Positions 16,200-25,261 of a stretch of DNA of 64,000 nt are shown here, piece after piece. The stretch's first letter is position 1. Each line of letters opens with the position of its first letter. The stretch spans positions 1-64,000 of the forward strand of contig CAKPOS010000007.1 in assembly GCA_934176955.1 (NCBI GenBank), in the 5' to 3' direction. A program made the position numbers and the translations under genes. The stretch is from an uncultured Bacilli bacterium. GTDB taxonomy: Bacteria > Bacillota_I > Bacilli_A > RF39 > UBA660. The notes under the pieces were generated by a model, which had not been told where the DNA came from, ran no database searches, and was given only the letters and a program-made list of their open reading frames with translations.

Positions 16200-16997
16200 A
16201 TGAAAAAAAGTAGATTTTCTTTTGGAATAGTTTTATTTATTTTTTCTTTTTTTCTTTTTAATCCTGATGTATATGCTGCTAAAGAATTGACTTGTGTTTA
16301 TGAAAAATCTGCAACTGCAAAAAAAGTTGCATTAGTACAAGATTCATCAGGTAAAATTACCATTTATAAAAATAGTAAAGATGCTGGAATTGATGGTAAA
16401 ATAGAAAATAAAGATAAATATAGTGATTGGTCTACTTCTACTGATAAAGTAGTTTATGATGATTCTATTTCTAAAGATAAAGATGGTAATTTGAAAGAAT
16501 GTCCTGCTTCTAAATCTACTGCTAGAACAGGTAGTGGTAAGGTAACTTTTTATGGTAAAGATTCTAAAGGTTCTACTGATGGTCGTGATGAATTAGTTAG
16601 TCATTCGAATAAAGCAGAGACTTTTGAAACTAATAGAAAAGCTACTGTAAAAGCATCAGAGAAATTTACTATTGATATGAAATTCGTAAAGATTACTATT
16701 TCTAGTTGTGAGGATTTATTTAAAGGTGCTGAAGATTTATTGGATATGATTAAATCCGTTATTACTATTGTTAAGATTGCTATACCGCTTATTTTAATTG
16801 TTACTGGTACTATGGATTTTGCACAAGCTATTTTTTCATCTAACGAGGACGGAATAAAAAAAGCACAGGGTAAGTTTACTAAACGTGTAATTATGGCAGT
16901 TGTTATATTTTTGATTCCTAGTGTTTTGAAGGTATTATTATCTATTGCTCATTCAATTTGGCCTGTTGTTGATGCAACATTATGTGGAATTATATAG
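16200..16997 (+). CDS. VirB2/TrbC-like pilin-type T4SS protein with long ectodomain
   Basis: 265 residues: signal peptide (FGIVLFIFSFFLFNPDVYA, cut near residue 27), a polar Lys/Ser/Asp-rich extracellular part (about 28-170) and a C-terminal pair of helices (about 180-260) with SSNEDGIKKAQGK between them, the layout of VirB2/TrbC-type components in Gram-positive T4SS. Four Cys may pair. First gene of the core operon, followed by VirB6-like, PrgI-like and VirB4. In conjugation systems such proteins form pilus or channel subunits; the long ectodomain is unusual. Confidence 0.75.
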   Translation: MKKSRFSFGIVLFIFSFFLFNPDVYAAKELTCVYEKSATAKKVALVQDSSGKITIYKNSKDAGIDGKIENKDKYSDWSTSTDKVVYDDSISKDKDGNLKECPASKSTARTGSGKVTFYGKDSKGSTDGRDELVSHSNKAETFETNRKATVKASEKFTIDMKFVKITISSCEDLFKGAEDLLDMIKSVITIVKIAIPLILIVTGTMDFAQAIFSSNEDGIKKAQGKFTKRVIMAVVIFLIPSVLKVLLSIAHSIWPVVDATLCGII

Positions 16998-17016
16998 ATG
17001 ATTAGGAGGTGTAGTT

Positions 17017-19044
17017 TTGATGATAAATTTTGTTTTTTTGGGTTTTTTAAAATCGTGGTTGTCTGATGGTCTTGAAAAAGTTGGTGGTGCAATAATTCAA
17101 GGAATTCGGTATCTTATGTTTGCTTTGTCTACTTTTATTTATGGGTTATTAATGGATTTATACGATATGTTTTTGGCATTGTGTAATGTTCGTTTATTGA
17201 GTAATGATATTCTTCAGGAATTGTCAAGGAGAGTTGGATATATTCTTGGGGTAGTGATGTTATTTTATGTTATTTTAGGATTTATTCAATTATTATTAAA
17301 TCCAGACGCAATTAATGATGGAGAAAAAGGTGCAACAGCGATTATTAAAAAAACTATTATAGTTATCGTTATGTTAGGTTCTGCTAATTTTGCTTTTGAA
17401 CTTTTGTATCAAGTTCAAGTTACTGTTGTAAAAAGTAATATTATTTCAAAATTGCTATTACCATATTCAGTTACTCCTATTGTTAATGGTCAAGATACTA
17501 GCACCAGTCAGGATTCTACTCTTATTAATAATGAAACGTTTGGATCTTTGCTTGCTGAGGAGTTGTTTTCTTCTTTTTATTCGATTGAGGAATTTAAGGA
17601 GAGTGATATTGATAGTAATGGAGATATATCTAGTTATGAGGATTGTCAAACAGTTGTTAATAATTTTAGGAATCAGCTTATTAATAATCGTAGTTTTGAT
17701 TTAGGATATACTTGTTTAAATTCAACTATTGTAGTTAATTTTAAAATAGATGATAGTACTAAAAGTGATGGACAGGAAACTAATGTTGTTAAATTTAATT
17801 GGTTATTGTGTCCGCTTGTTGGTTTAGTAGCGGTATATTTAATGGTAATGTATTGCTTTAAAGTTGGAATTAGAATGGTTCAATTGATGTTTTTAGAAAT
17901 TATTTCTCCGATGGCGATTGTTTCTTATTTGGCACCTAAAAAAGATACAATGTTTAGTAAATGGAAAAATATTTATATTTCTACATATATTGATGTATTT
18001 ATTCGAATAGCGATTATAAATTTTGCATTTTTCTTAGTTGCAACTGTATTTTCTGTAACGGGGGGAGATGGGTTAGAATTTCAGGGAACAGATTTTAGTT
18101 CAAATCCATTTTTTAAAGTAATTATGATTTTATCTATTTTAACATTTGCTAAAAAGGCTCCTGAATTGGTAGGGGAGTTATTGCCGAAGAGTGCTAGTAA
18201 GTTAGGATTTGGAGCTAGTATGAAAGAAATCTTTGGGTTAGGTGCAATTACTGGAGGTATTGCAGGACTTGGTATAGGTGCTGCTGTAGGTGTACCTAGT
18301 GCATTAGGAAAAGTTGGAAGAAGTGCTGCAGTTGGTTATACTAATTCTAGAGCAAAAGGTCGAGGGGTATTTTCATCAGGTGCAATTGGCGCAGTTAGGG
18401 GTGCTGGTAGTGCATTTATGGCTCCGTTTCGGGTTGGTTCTTCTGTTGTTTCTGGTGCTGCCCGTGGAATGCAAGCCGGGCACGGTGCAAAAGGACAAAT
18501 GCTTTCTGCTGCTAGGGCAGGGCAACAAGCTGCTGCTAAAGGCAATTTAGAAAGAGCTCAGCGAGTTGCTAGTGGTTCTACTAGAAGAGAACGTGCTGGG
18601 GATGCTGTAAAAGGATTTTTTGGTATTCAGGGAGGAAATCAATCAATTAGCAATAGGTTGACTATTAGTAATAATGTTAAATCTGCAGTAGAAAATGATG
18701 CTAATGTTAAAAGGCTTGATGAATTAAAAGAGGCTTATACTCATTCTGGGCGTACTGTTACAGCAAAAGATTTAGAACAATTTGATACGGCTCGTAAAAA
18801 ATTAGTAGAAGCTGTTTATAATTTAAATACTGGTGCTAGGAGAGAAAACGATGACTTTAACTTAGATCTTCCTCCTGATGTAGGAGAGTTTAATCCTAAA
18901 TTTGAAGTAGATTCTGTTATTCAAAATGCGATAAATGATAATATGAGAGTTGCTGGTAAGAACTTAAGTACATATGATGAATTTAAGGCTGATAATAAAG
19001 AACTTAAGATTCAAAATTCTCAGACACATGGAGAAAAAAAATAA
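17017..19044 (+). CDS. VirB6/TrbL-like polytopic T4SS channel protein
   Basis: 675 residues. About six to seven membrane helices: near 24-48, 72-94, 110-130, then after an outer loop of some 120 residues, 262-310, 325-350 and 365-385. The following 290 residues are an Ala/Gly-rich, then charged cytoplasmic tail, as in VirB6/TrbL proteins of Gram-positive conjugation systems. AGGAGG is ideally spaced for the TTG at 17017; ATG 17020 is an alternative. Co-transcribed between the VirB2-like and PrgI-like genes. Forms the inner-membrane channel in known systems. Confidence 0.8.
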   Translation: MMINFVFLGFLKSWLSDGLEKVGGAIIQGIRYLMFALSTFIYGLLMDLYDMFLALCNVRLLSNDILQELSRRVGYILGVVMLFYVILGFIQLLLNPDAINDGEKGATAIIKKTIIVIVMLGSANFAFELLYQVQVTVVKSNIISKLLLPYSVTPIVNGQDTSTSQDSTLINNETFGSLLAEELFSSFYSIEEFKESDIDSNGDISSYEDCQTVVNNFRNQLINNRSFDLGYTCLNSTIVVNFKIDDSTKSDGQETNVVKFNWLLCPLVGLVAVYLMVMYCFKVGIRMVQLMFLEIISPMAIVSYLAPKKDTMFSKWKNIYISTYIDVFIRIAIINFAFFLVATVFSVTGGDGLEFQGTDFSSNPFFKVIMILSILTFAKKAPELVGELLPKSASKLGFGASMKEIFGLGAITGGIAGLGIGAAVGVPSALGKVGRSAAVGYTNSRAKGRGVFSSGAIGAVRGAGSAFMAPFRVGSSVVSGAARGMQAGHGAKGQMLSAARAGQQAAAKGNLERAQRVASGSTRRERAGDAVKGFFGIQGGNQSISNRLTISNNVKSAVENDANVKRLDELKEAYTHSGRTVTAKDLEQFDTARKKLVEAVYNLNTGARRENDDFNLDLPPDVGEFNPKFEVDSVIQNAINDNMRVAGKNLSTYDEFKADNKELKIQNSQTHGEKK

Positions 19045-19128
19045 TTATTAATTGCAGTTTCGTTTATTAATCAAAATTTTATATAAGTATTTTATGTTTA
19101 TAAGAAAATAAGAGGAGTGTGATATATA

Positions 19129-19461
19129 GTGAATGGTTATTTAGTACCTGCTAATGCAAAGAAAGGGACTTTAATATTTAATATCTTTAGACCCTTTGAC
19201 TTGATTTTGTTTTGTACTGGGGTTGCGGTTTCTATGATTTTGTTGGCAATTCTTCCTTCTGATAATTTGGTGGCTGTTACCATTGGGTTATTACCTGGTT
19301 GTGTATGTGGTTTATTGGTTTTTCCAATTCCTAATTATCAGAATGTGATGTGTGCTTTAATTAGTATTTATAGATTTTATACTGAAAGAAGAAAGTATGT
19401 ATGGAGAGGATGGTGCTTTTATGAACAATTCAAAGATACCAACACCAAGTCAAAAAAGTAA
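19129..19461 (+). CDS. PrgI/VirB3-like T4SS membrane protein
   Basis: 110 residues: short N-terminal polar segment with VPANAKKGTLIFNIFRPFD, two adjacent membrane helices (about 25-70), then a basic end (YRFYTERRKYVWRGWCFYE). Size, topology and position directly before VirB4 match the PrgI family, the Gram-positive counterpart of VirB3. GTG start after AGAGGAG. The next gene starts inside its last 41 nt. Confidence 0.8.
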   Translation: MNGYLVPANAKKGTLIFNIFRPFDLILFCTGVAVSMILLAILPSDNLVAVTIGLLPGCVCGLLVFPIPNYQNVMCALISIYRFYTERRKYVWRGWCFYEQFKDTNTKSKK

Positions 19462-19987
19462 ATATACAGAAGATTGGATTCCTGTTAAGGCAATTGAGAA
19501 TGGTATGATTATTTTAAATAATAAGATGAGGGTAACTGGTGTTAAAATTAGACCAAGGAATATTTTTATTCTTGATCAAGGAACACAAGACAATGTTATT
19601 ATTGGATTAAAGAATTTTTATAATACTGTTGATTTTGATTTTTGGTTGATTAGTGCAGATAGGCCAGTTGATATTTCTGGTTATCTTGCTAGATTACAAC
19701 TTTTATATAATCAAACTTCTAGTCCTGTTATTCGTAAAATGATTAATCAAGATATTTTGAAGGCTAATAGTTTTATGGATAATAATGTTACTGATACAGA
19801 ATATTATATTTTGTTTAAGGAAAAGAATTTAGAGATGATTCAGAAAAGGCTTCGTACGATTATTACTGGTCTTGCTAATTGTGGTTTAGATAGTGCACAA
19901 ACTTCGAATGATGATTTGCGTATGATTTTGGATAATTTCTTAAATGGTGGTATGAGAACTGATTTTGGGACGGTGGTTAGTGTATGA
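19421..19987 (+). CDS. VirB4 N-terminal domain encoded as a separate protein
   Basis: About 188 residues corresponding to the N-terminal (TraC/VirB4-N-like) domain normally joined to the ATPase: KYTEDWIPVKAIENGMIILN, VTGVKIRPRNIFILDQGTQ and a helical middle part. ATG 19421 follows GGAGAGGATGG. It ends in an ATGA overlap with the ATPase gene. I see no trace of a broken frame at the junction, so the split looks like gene architecture rather than mutation; both halves likely bind each other. Confidence 0.7.
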   Translation: MNNSKIPTPSQKSKYTEDWIPVKAIENGMIILNNKMRVTGVKIRPRNIFILDQGTQDNVIIGLKNFYNTVDFDFWLISADRPVDISGYLARLQLLYNQTSSPVIRKMINQDILKANSFMDNNVTDTEYYILFKEKNLEMIQKRLRTIITGLANCGLDSAQTSNDDLRMILDNFLNGGMRTDFGTVVSV

Positions 19988-21768
19988 TGTTTAAAAGTGA
20001 ACTTGCTCCTAAAGGAATTGAATTCCGTTCGGCTGATTTTAGTATTAGTGATAAGTATGCTACTATTTTGACTGTAGTTTCTTATCCTAGATATATTTCA
20101 CATGGTTATCTTGCTAATCTTACTAATATGTCTGGTGTTAAATTGATTATTAAACATATGCCTTTACCATTTTCTGTTTTATCTAAAATGTTAAATAAGG
20201 AAATTGCTGATTTGAAGGCTAAGTACCAACAAGAAAAAGATGTTACTATTCAAGAGAGAATTCGTCAAGATGTGGAAAGTTTGGAATATTATATTCAGCA
20301 ATTTACAGCTAGTCAAACGAAAACTTTTGATTTTCAGATGCATTTAATGGTTACTGCTGATACTAAAGATCAATTGGATAGTAAGAAGTTAGCTTTACGT
20401 AACTATTTGGATGCTATGGAAATGAGAGCTATTCCTTTACGTTTTGAACAAGAAAGAGTTTTAAAATCAATGCTTCCTATTTTTGAAAGTCAAGAAATAG
20501 AGCAAAGAATAGGTACTCCTATGCCTTCTTCTACTATGGCTGCTATGTATCCTTTTGTTTTTGATAGTATTAAGGATGAGGGATTATCTACATTGCTTGG
20601 TGTTGATTTTTCTGGTGGTGTTGTATTATTTAATCAATTTTTATATCAAGTTCGAAAGGAAAATAATAGAAATAATGCTAATATGATTATTTTAGGTACA
20701 TCTGGTTCTGGTAAAAGTACTGCTGCTAAATTGATGCTTCGTAGTCATATTCGTAATGGATATCAGATTGTTGCTATTGATCCTGAAGGTGAAATTAGTG
20801 AGATGACGAATATGTATGGTGGACAAGTTATTGATTTAGGTAAGGGTGGAGCATATGGCTTAATTAATCCTTTAGATATTGTTGTTGATGCTGATGAAGA
20901 TGATATTAGGAATGGTCTTGGATATACAGTATTAAATAGAACTTTACAGAATTTAAAGGCTTTTATGAAATATTATTCTCCTGATATTGAAGAAGATGTT
21001 TTGAATATGTTTAGTGAAGTTGTTCAAGATACTTATGCTAGGTTTGGAATTAATTTTAATTCTGATTTTAGTCGATTTACTTCTAAGGATTTTCCTATTT
21101 TTGATGATGTTTATGCTACTGTTATTGGTAGACTTCGTTCTATGACGGAAAAGACTAGGGAAAGAGATATTATGGAGAGACTTGAGATTAAGATTCGTCC
21201 TTTTACTAGGGAATTAAAGTATTATTTTAATGGTCATACTAGTGTTGATTCTGATGGAGATTTCTTAGTCTTTAATATTAAAGAACTTATGAATAGTGAT
21301 GCTAATATTAGAAATGCTTTATTATTTAATGTATTAAAGTATGCTTGGGGGTTATGTTTAAATCCTTCAGTTAATACGGTGTTGTCTGTAGATGAGGCTC
21401 ATGTACTTTTAAGTGCTAAAAATACACTTGGTGCAGAATTCTTGGCTCAAGTACAAAGACGTGCTAGAAAGTATAATACTGGTACAATTATTATTACTCA
21501 ACAGCCTAGTGATTTTGTTGGTGAAGATATTATTGTTCATGGTAAGGCTATTTTTGATAATGCTTCTTATTATTTAATTATGGGATTAAAGAAACAATCT
21601 GTTGATGATTTATCAATGTTAGTTGATTTGAATGATAATGAACGTGAGGGAATAAAGAGATATAATCAAGGTGATGCGTTATTTGTATGTGGTAGTCGTA
21701 GAATGCAAATTAATGTTGTTGTTAGTGAAGATGAATTAGAGTCATTTGGTTCAGGTGGTGGATTCTAA
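19984..21768 (+). CDS. virB4: VirB4/TraE-family T4SS ATPase
   Basis: 594 residues, cytoplasmic motor of the type IV secretion-like machine. Central VirB4 domain (KSELAPKGIEFR, DKYATILTVVSYPR) followed by the P-loop ATPase: Walker A GTSGSGKST at residues 238-246, Walker B LSVDEAH with Asp470-Glu471, and ITQQPSDF as the sensor-like Q motif. Translation start overlaps the stop of the separate N-terminal domain gene (ATGA). It powers substrate transfer or assembly in known T4SS. No VirD4 coupling ATPase is found in the window, so how substrates are chosen is open. Confidence 0.92.
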   Translation: MMFKSELAPKGIEFRSADFSISDKYATILTVVSYPRYISHGYLANLTNMSGVKLIIKHMPLPFSVLSKMLNKEIADLKAKYQQEKDVTIQERIRQDVESLEYYIQQFTASQTKTFDFQMHLMVTADTKDQLDSKKLALRNYLDAMEMRAIPLRFEQERVLKSMLPIFESQEIEQRIGTPMPSSTMAAMYPFVFDSIKDEGLSTLLGVDFSGGVVLFNQFLYQVRKENNRNNANMIILGTSGSGKSTAAKLMLRSHIRNGYQIVAIDPEGEISEMTNMYGGQVIDLGKGGAYGLINPLDIVVDADEDDIRNGLGYTVLNRTLQNLKAFMKYYSPDIEEDVLNMFSEVVQDTYARFGINFNSDFSRFTSKDFPIFDDVYATVIGRLRSMTEKTRERDIMERLEIKIRPFTRELKYYFNGHTSVDSDGDFLVFNIKELMNSDANIRNALLFNVLKYAWGLCLNPSVNTVLSVDEAHVLLSAKNTLGAEFLAQVQRRARKYNTGTIIITQQPSDFVGEDIIVHGKAIFDNASYYLIMGLKKQSVDDLSMLVDLNDNEREGIKRYNQGDALFVCGSRRMQINVVVSEDELESFGSGGGF

Positions 21769-21788
21769 TATAAAGTGGTGATGTATTT

Positions 21789-24047
21789 ATGAATAATGGC
21801 AAAGGTAATGTTGTCTCTGATGTTGCAAAAGGATTTGTTAAAAAGAAAATTATATTGTTCTTGTTAGGCGGAAGTGGTGGTGCCGCCTTTTCTGCAATAT
21901 TAATAGCTTTACCTCTTTTTATTGCACTTTTAGTTGTTCTTGGTATTATTTCTGGTGGAGATTCATCGAATGGCTCTACCTGTATTAGTACTGAAACTGT
22001 TAATGAAGTTTGTAAATCAATTACAGTAAATGGCGAAACAATGTCTGTTGATGATTATGTTGCTCATGTTATTACGAATGAATTTGGTGGAGCTCCTGAA
22101 GAAACTTTAAAAGCTCAGGCTATTGCTGCTAGAAGTTATGGTGTTGCAGGTGCTAAAAAGGATAGTCAAGGAAATTGTGTTATTAGTGATACGTCAGAAG
22201 GATTTCAAACTTATGCAGCAACGGCATCTGAAAGATCTATTCAGGCGGCAAAAGATACTAGTGGAATGGTTTTGTTGAATAAGGATGGTAATGTTGCAAG
22301 AGCTGAGTATTCTTCTAATTCTTTAACGAAAGCTTATAGTTCTTTTGGTAATACGATTACAATGTCAGAAAGAAATTTAGAGATTCCACGAGATTGGTAT
22401 TCTAAGAATAAAACTTGTAGTGATGATTCTTTAAATAAAGCTAATAGTAATAAAGATGCTTATGGTAGGACTGTTTACGGTTGTGGTCATGGTCGTGGAA
22501 TGGGGCAGATTGCTGCTAAGTATTTAGCGGAAGAAAAAAACTATACTTATAGTCAAATTATTGAATATTTTTATGGTAAAGATTCTCCTTATCAGTGGAC
22601 TTTGGGTTCGTCTAATAGTTCCTCATCTAATTGTGGTAGTTCTTTAACAACTTTAGATCATTATACATTGGGACATGCTGGATTAAATGTTTTAAACAGG
22701 ACTCTTTCTTCATCAGAAATTTCTGATTTAAATAGTTATTTGGAACAAGAAATTGCTAAGGCTGGTCGTGGTAGTGGTGCTGCTGTTGCAGCAGCTGGTC
22801 AAGGGCTAGTTTATTGGTTAGAGCAAAAAAAATATTATTTACAGTATCGATGGGGAGGAGGCCATAGTGGATATGGTGATGGTAATTCTACTTTTATTGG
22901 TGCTAATCCTAATTGGGGAAGTGATAAGTATGGAGTAGATAATAATGGTGGAACTAATAGAAAGTATTTGGGAATGGATTGTTCAGGTTTTGTTTCTTGG
23001 GCAACTAGAACAGCTTGTAAGTCTTCCTTTGGGTCAGAAACTTCTGATAGTTGGGAAAGTTATGGTTCTAGCATATCTCTTTCTGAAGCTCAACCTGGTG
23101 ATGTTATTGCTAGTGCATCTCATATTCAATTGATTGTAAAAAATAATGGAGATGGTTCGGTATATGTTGCTGAATCGGCTGGCGCTCCTACTGATGGTTT
23201 AGTTTTTTCTAAATTAACTTCTACTGGTTCTATGGTTGTTAGTATGCAAAAATGGTATGCTAATAATTGTGAAAATATTACTCCACCTGTTAATAATTCT
23301 GGGAGTTCTGGAAATTCCTCCTCTTCATCATCTTCATCTGATGGTAGTTTGAAAAGTCAAATTAATAGTTATCTTTCAAGTAGTGTTGCTTCTGGTACTT
23401 GGTCTGTTTATGTTAAAAACTTAAAAACAAATAAGGTTGTTGATATAAATGCAAGTAAGAAGATGAATTCTGCTAGTTCTATTAAACTATTTGTGTTGGC
23501 TTCTGCATATGATAAAGCAAAGAGTGGTAGTGTTTCTGAAGCAAGTTTTAAGGCAAATGCAAGAAAGATGATTGTTTATAGTGATAATTCTGCTACTAAT
23601 AGTGTAATTGATACTATAGGAGGAATGAGTGTTGTTAATAGTTATGTTAGAAAAAATGGTTATTCTAGTACAACATTAAATCGTAAATTTGGTGGAAGTT
23701 ATACAAGTAGTGGTGTTAATAATTATACTAGTGCTAGAGATACTGGAGTTTTATTAGAAAAGATATATAATGGTTCATTAGTTTCTAGTAGTTATTCTAA
23801 AACGATGTTAGATTTCTTAAAAAATCAAAATACTAGAAGCAAAATACCTGCTGGAGTTTCTAGTGGTACTGTTGCTAATAAAACTGGTGAAATTCCTGAT
23901 CAAGGAATAGAAAATGATTCTGCTATTGTTTATACTAGTGGAGCTGATTATGTTATTTCTGTAATGTCTAATACTTCTAATTATTCCAAAGCAATTACAG
24001 ATATTGCTAAAATTTCAAATATTGTCTATAAATATTATAATAAGTAG
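21789..24047 (+). CDS. Three-domain wall enzyme: SpoIID + NlpC/P60 + class A beta-lactamase-like
   Basis: 752 residues. A basic N terminus and membrane helix (about 34-57) are followed by three extracellular domains. (1) SpoIID-type glycan-strand lytic domain, about 75-275: VITNEF with Glu98 at the catalytic position, AQAIAARSYG, and CGHGRGMGQ. (2) NlpC/P60 peptidase, about 335-490: MDCSGFVSW with Cys398 and SHIQLIV with the His. (3) After a Ser-rich linker, a class A beta-lactamase-like/serine hydrolase domain, about 515-750, with S563-S-I-K566, S598-D-N600 and K698-T-G. All key residues are present. It follows VirB4 by 20 nt. T4SS usually carry one wall hydrolase (VirB1-like); three activities in one chain is unusual. 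Cutting a passage for the apparatus is inference. Confidence 0.9.
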   Translation: MNNGKGNVVSDVAKGFVKKKIILFLLGGSGGAAFSAILIALPLFIALLVVLGIISGGDSSNGSTCISTETVNEVCKSITVNGETMSVDDYVAHVITNEFGGAPEETLKAQAIAARSYGVAGAKKDSQGNCVISDTSEGFQTYAATASERSIQAAKDTSGMVLLNKDGNVARAEYSSNSLTKAYSSFGNTITMSERNLEIPRDWYSKNKTCSDDSLNKANSNKDAYGRTVYGCGHGRGMGQIAAKYLAEEKNYTYSQIIEYFYGKDSPYQWTLGSSNSSSSNCGSSLTTLDHYTLGHAGLNVLNRTLSSSEISDLNSYLEQEIAKAGRGSGAAVAAAGQGLVYWLEQKKYYLQYRWGGGHSGYGDGNSTFIGANPNWGSDKYGVDNNGGTNRKYLGMDCSGFVSWATRTACKSSFGSETSDSWESYGSSISLSEAQPGDVIASASHIQLIVKNNGDGSVYVAESAGAPTDGLVFSKLTSTGSMVVSMQKWYANNCENITPPVNNSGSSGNSSSSSSSSDGSLKSQINSYLSSSVASGTWSVYVKNLKTNKVVDINASKKMNSASSIKLFVLASAYDKAKSGSVSEASFKANARKMIVYSDNSATNSVIDTIGGMSVVNSYVRKNGYSSTTLNRKFGGSYTSSGVNNYTSARDTGVLLEKIYNGSLVSSSYSKTMLDFLKNQNTRSKIPAGVSSGTVANKTGEIPDQGIENDSAIVYTSGADYVISVMSNTSNYSKAITDIAKISNIVYKYYNK

Positions 24048-24055
24048 GTGAATAT

Positions 24056-24754
24056 ATGAAAAATGGTAAATTTTTGTTTCTTCTTTTGATATTAATGATT
24101 TGTTCAGGATGTTCTGTTGAATATAATTTGAATATTGATAAGGATGATAAAATTAAAGAGATTATTACTCTTTCGGCAGAAGATGGGAATGATATTGAGC
24201 AAATAGAAAAATATCAAACTTATCTTCCTATTGATAAAGATGCAGATGATGCTGGTGTTTTTGAGAAAAAAATGGATGGTGTTTCTTACTATGATCAGAA
24301 AAAAAGTACTTCTTATGATAAGTTAAAATTTAGTTATTTGCATAATTTTGATACTTTTCAACGAGATTATATTACAAATAGTAGCTATCAATATGTTACG
24401 ATTACTAAGGATGATAATCAACTTATTCTTTCTACTAGTAGGGTTAGTTCAGTATTTGAACGTTATGATAATTTAAGTTCTGTTACGATTAATATTACTT
24501 CTAGGTATAAATTAGTTGATACAAATGCAGATACACATAGTAAATATAAATATACTTGGGTTATTGACAGAGAAAATTATAATAATAAATATTTATATTT
24601 AGCATTGGATACTTCTAATCGAAAGAAAACAGCATCAGAGGAAATTAATGATATGGGTATATTTTCCTATTTGCCACTTATTTTAATTATTGTTGGTATT
24701 ATTGTTATTGGTTGGTTAGTTGTTAAGAATGGAAATAAGAGGAATCAAGTTTAG
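24056..24754 (+). CDS. Lipoprotein with C-terminal membrane helix, T4SS operon
   Basis: 232 residues: lipoprotein signal with lipobox ICSGC (Cys about 19), a beta-rich outer domain (about 20-195) with many Tyr/Asp, then a C-terminal helix (about 203-224, LPLILIIVGIIVIGWLVV) and a basic end. Having both a lipid anchor and a C-terminal helix holds both ends at the membrane. The family of the outer domain resembles LppM-like proteins in layout only. Last gene of the T4SS core operon; its stop lies in the terminator stem. Confidence 0.8.
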   Translation: MKNGKFLFLLLILMICSGCSVEYNLNIDKDDKIKEIITLSAEDGNDIEQIEKYQTYLPIDKDADDAGVFEKKMDGVSYYDQKKSTSYDKLKFSYLHNFDTFQRDYITNSSYQYVTITKDDNQLILSTSRVSSVFERYDNLSSVTINITSRYKLVDTNADTHSKYKYTWVIDRENYNNKYLYLALDTSNRKKTASEEINDMGIFSYLPLILIIVGIIVIGWLVVKNGNKRNQV

Positions 24755-24772
24755 ATTCTTCTTTTTCTTTTG
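24737..24772 (+). terminator. Terminator of T4SS core operon
   Basis: AAGAGGAATC (24737-24746) pairs with GATTCTTCTT (24754-24763, one wobble), then a T-rich run. Overlaps the stop of the lipoprotein gene. Confidence 0.85.
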
Positions 24773-24841
24773 GGGGATAATATTCACATTTTTAAGGAAT
24801 TTCCATAAAATAATCATGAAAGAAGAAAAGGGGGGATATCA

Positions 24842-24922
24842 ATGAATGGTTATGGATCTTCGGCTGCTATCGTATTGGTATTATTTATTTTACTGATTAT
24901 CATACTAGGAGCATGGATTTAG
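24842..24922 (+). CDS. YjcZ-like tiny hydrophobic protein (26 aa)
   Basis: ATG after GGGGGGATATCA, reads MNGYGSSAAIVLVLFILLII and ends LGAWI. The Gly-Tyr-Gly start plus a single hydrophobic helix matches the YjcZ/SscA-type small proteins that Bacilli make in spores. A spacing-compatible CATAAAATA lies upstream near 24808, like a mother-cell sigma -10, but I see no matching -35. Paired with a second such gene 19 nt downstream. Confidence 0.7.
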   Translation: MNGYGSSAAIVLVLFILLIIILGAWI

Positions 24923-24941
24923 GAAAGGGGAGGTGAAGATT

Positions 24942-25061
24942 ATGTCTTCTAATTGTAATTCATCTTGTAACAATAATTGTTCAGGTGTAGGAAATGGTTT
25001 CTTAATTATAATTGTGTTATATATTTTACTTGCAATTATATTGGGATCTTGTTTCTTTTAA
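24942..25061 (+). CDS. YjcZ-like small Cys-rich hydrophobic protein (39 aa)
   Basis: ATG follows GGGGAGGTGAAG. The 39-residue product has a polar Ser/Asn/Cys head (four Cys in the first 13 residues) and one helix (FLIIIVLYILLAIILGSCFF). Same layout as its upstream neighbour with a longer head, as in some YjcZ family members. Likely co-transcribed with it and ended by the hairpin at 25111. A spore or membrane role is family-based inference. Confidence 0.7.
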   Translation: MSSNCNSSCNNNCSGVGNGFLIIIVLYILLAIILGSCFF

Positions 25062-25110
25062 TTAATAGTTAAAGTCTAGATTAGTATTTTATTTTTTTGA
25101 ATTTTATTTT

Positions 25111-25145
25111 GAGATTAAAAGGTTATCTTTTGGTCTCTTTTTTTT
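25111..25145 (+). terminator. Terminator after the small-protein pair
   Basis: GAGATTAAAAG (25111-25121) pairs with CTTTTGGTCTC (25127-25137, two wobbles), then T8. Confidence 0.8.
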
Positions 25146-25167
25146 CGAAAAAAGTTAATGAAAAGTA

Positions 25168-25196
25168 TTGCAAAAAAATATAAAGCATGGCATAAT
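25168..25196 (+). promoter_or_regulatory. Promoter of XRE regulator gene
   Basis: TTGCAA (25168-25173), 17 nt, CATAAT (25191-25196). Leaves a leader of about 95 nt. Confidence 0.6.
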
Positions 25197-25261
25197 ATTA
25201 CTTGTTAGTTTAATTTGATATGTAAAAGCTTTAAAATTAAATTAAATATTTTATTAACAAT

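Noticed and set aside
19984..19987. Frameshift error splitting VirB4
   Set aside because: The junction is a clean ATGA overlap with intact codon use on both sides, so I kept two genes.
13163..24754. Conjugative transposon or integrative conjugative element
   Set aside because: No relaxase, coupling protein, integrase, excisionase or att-like repeat around the locus, and host-like base use.
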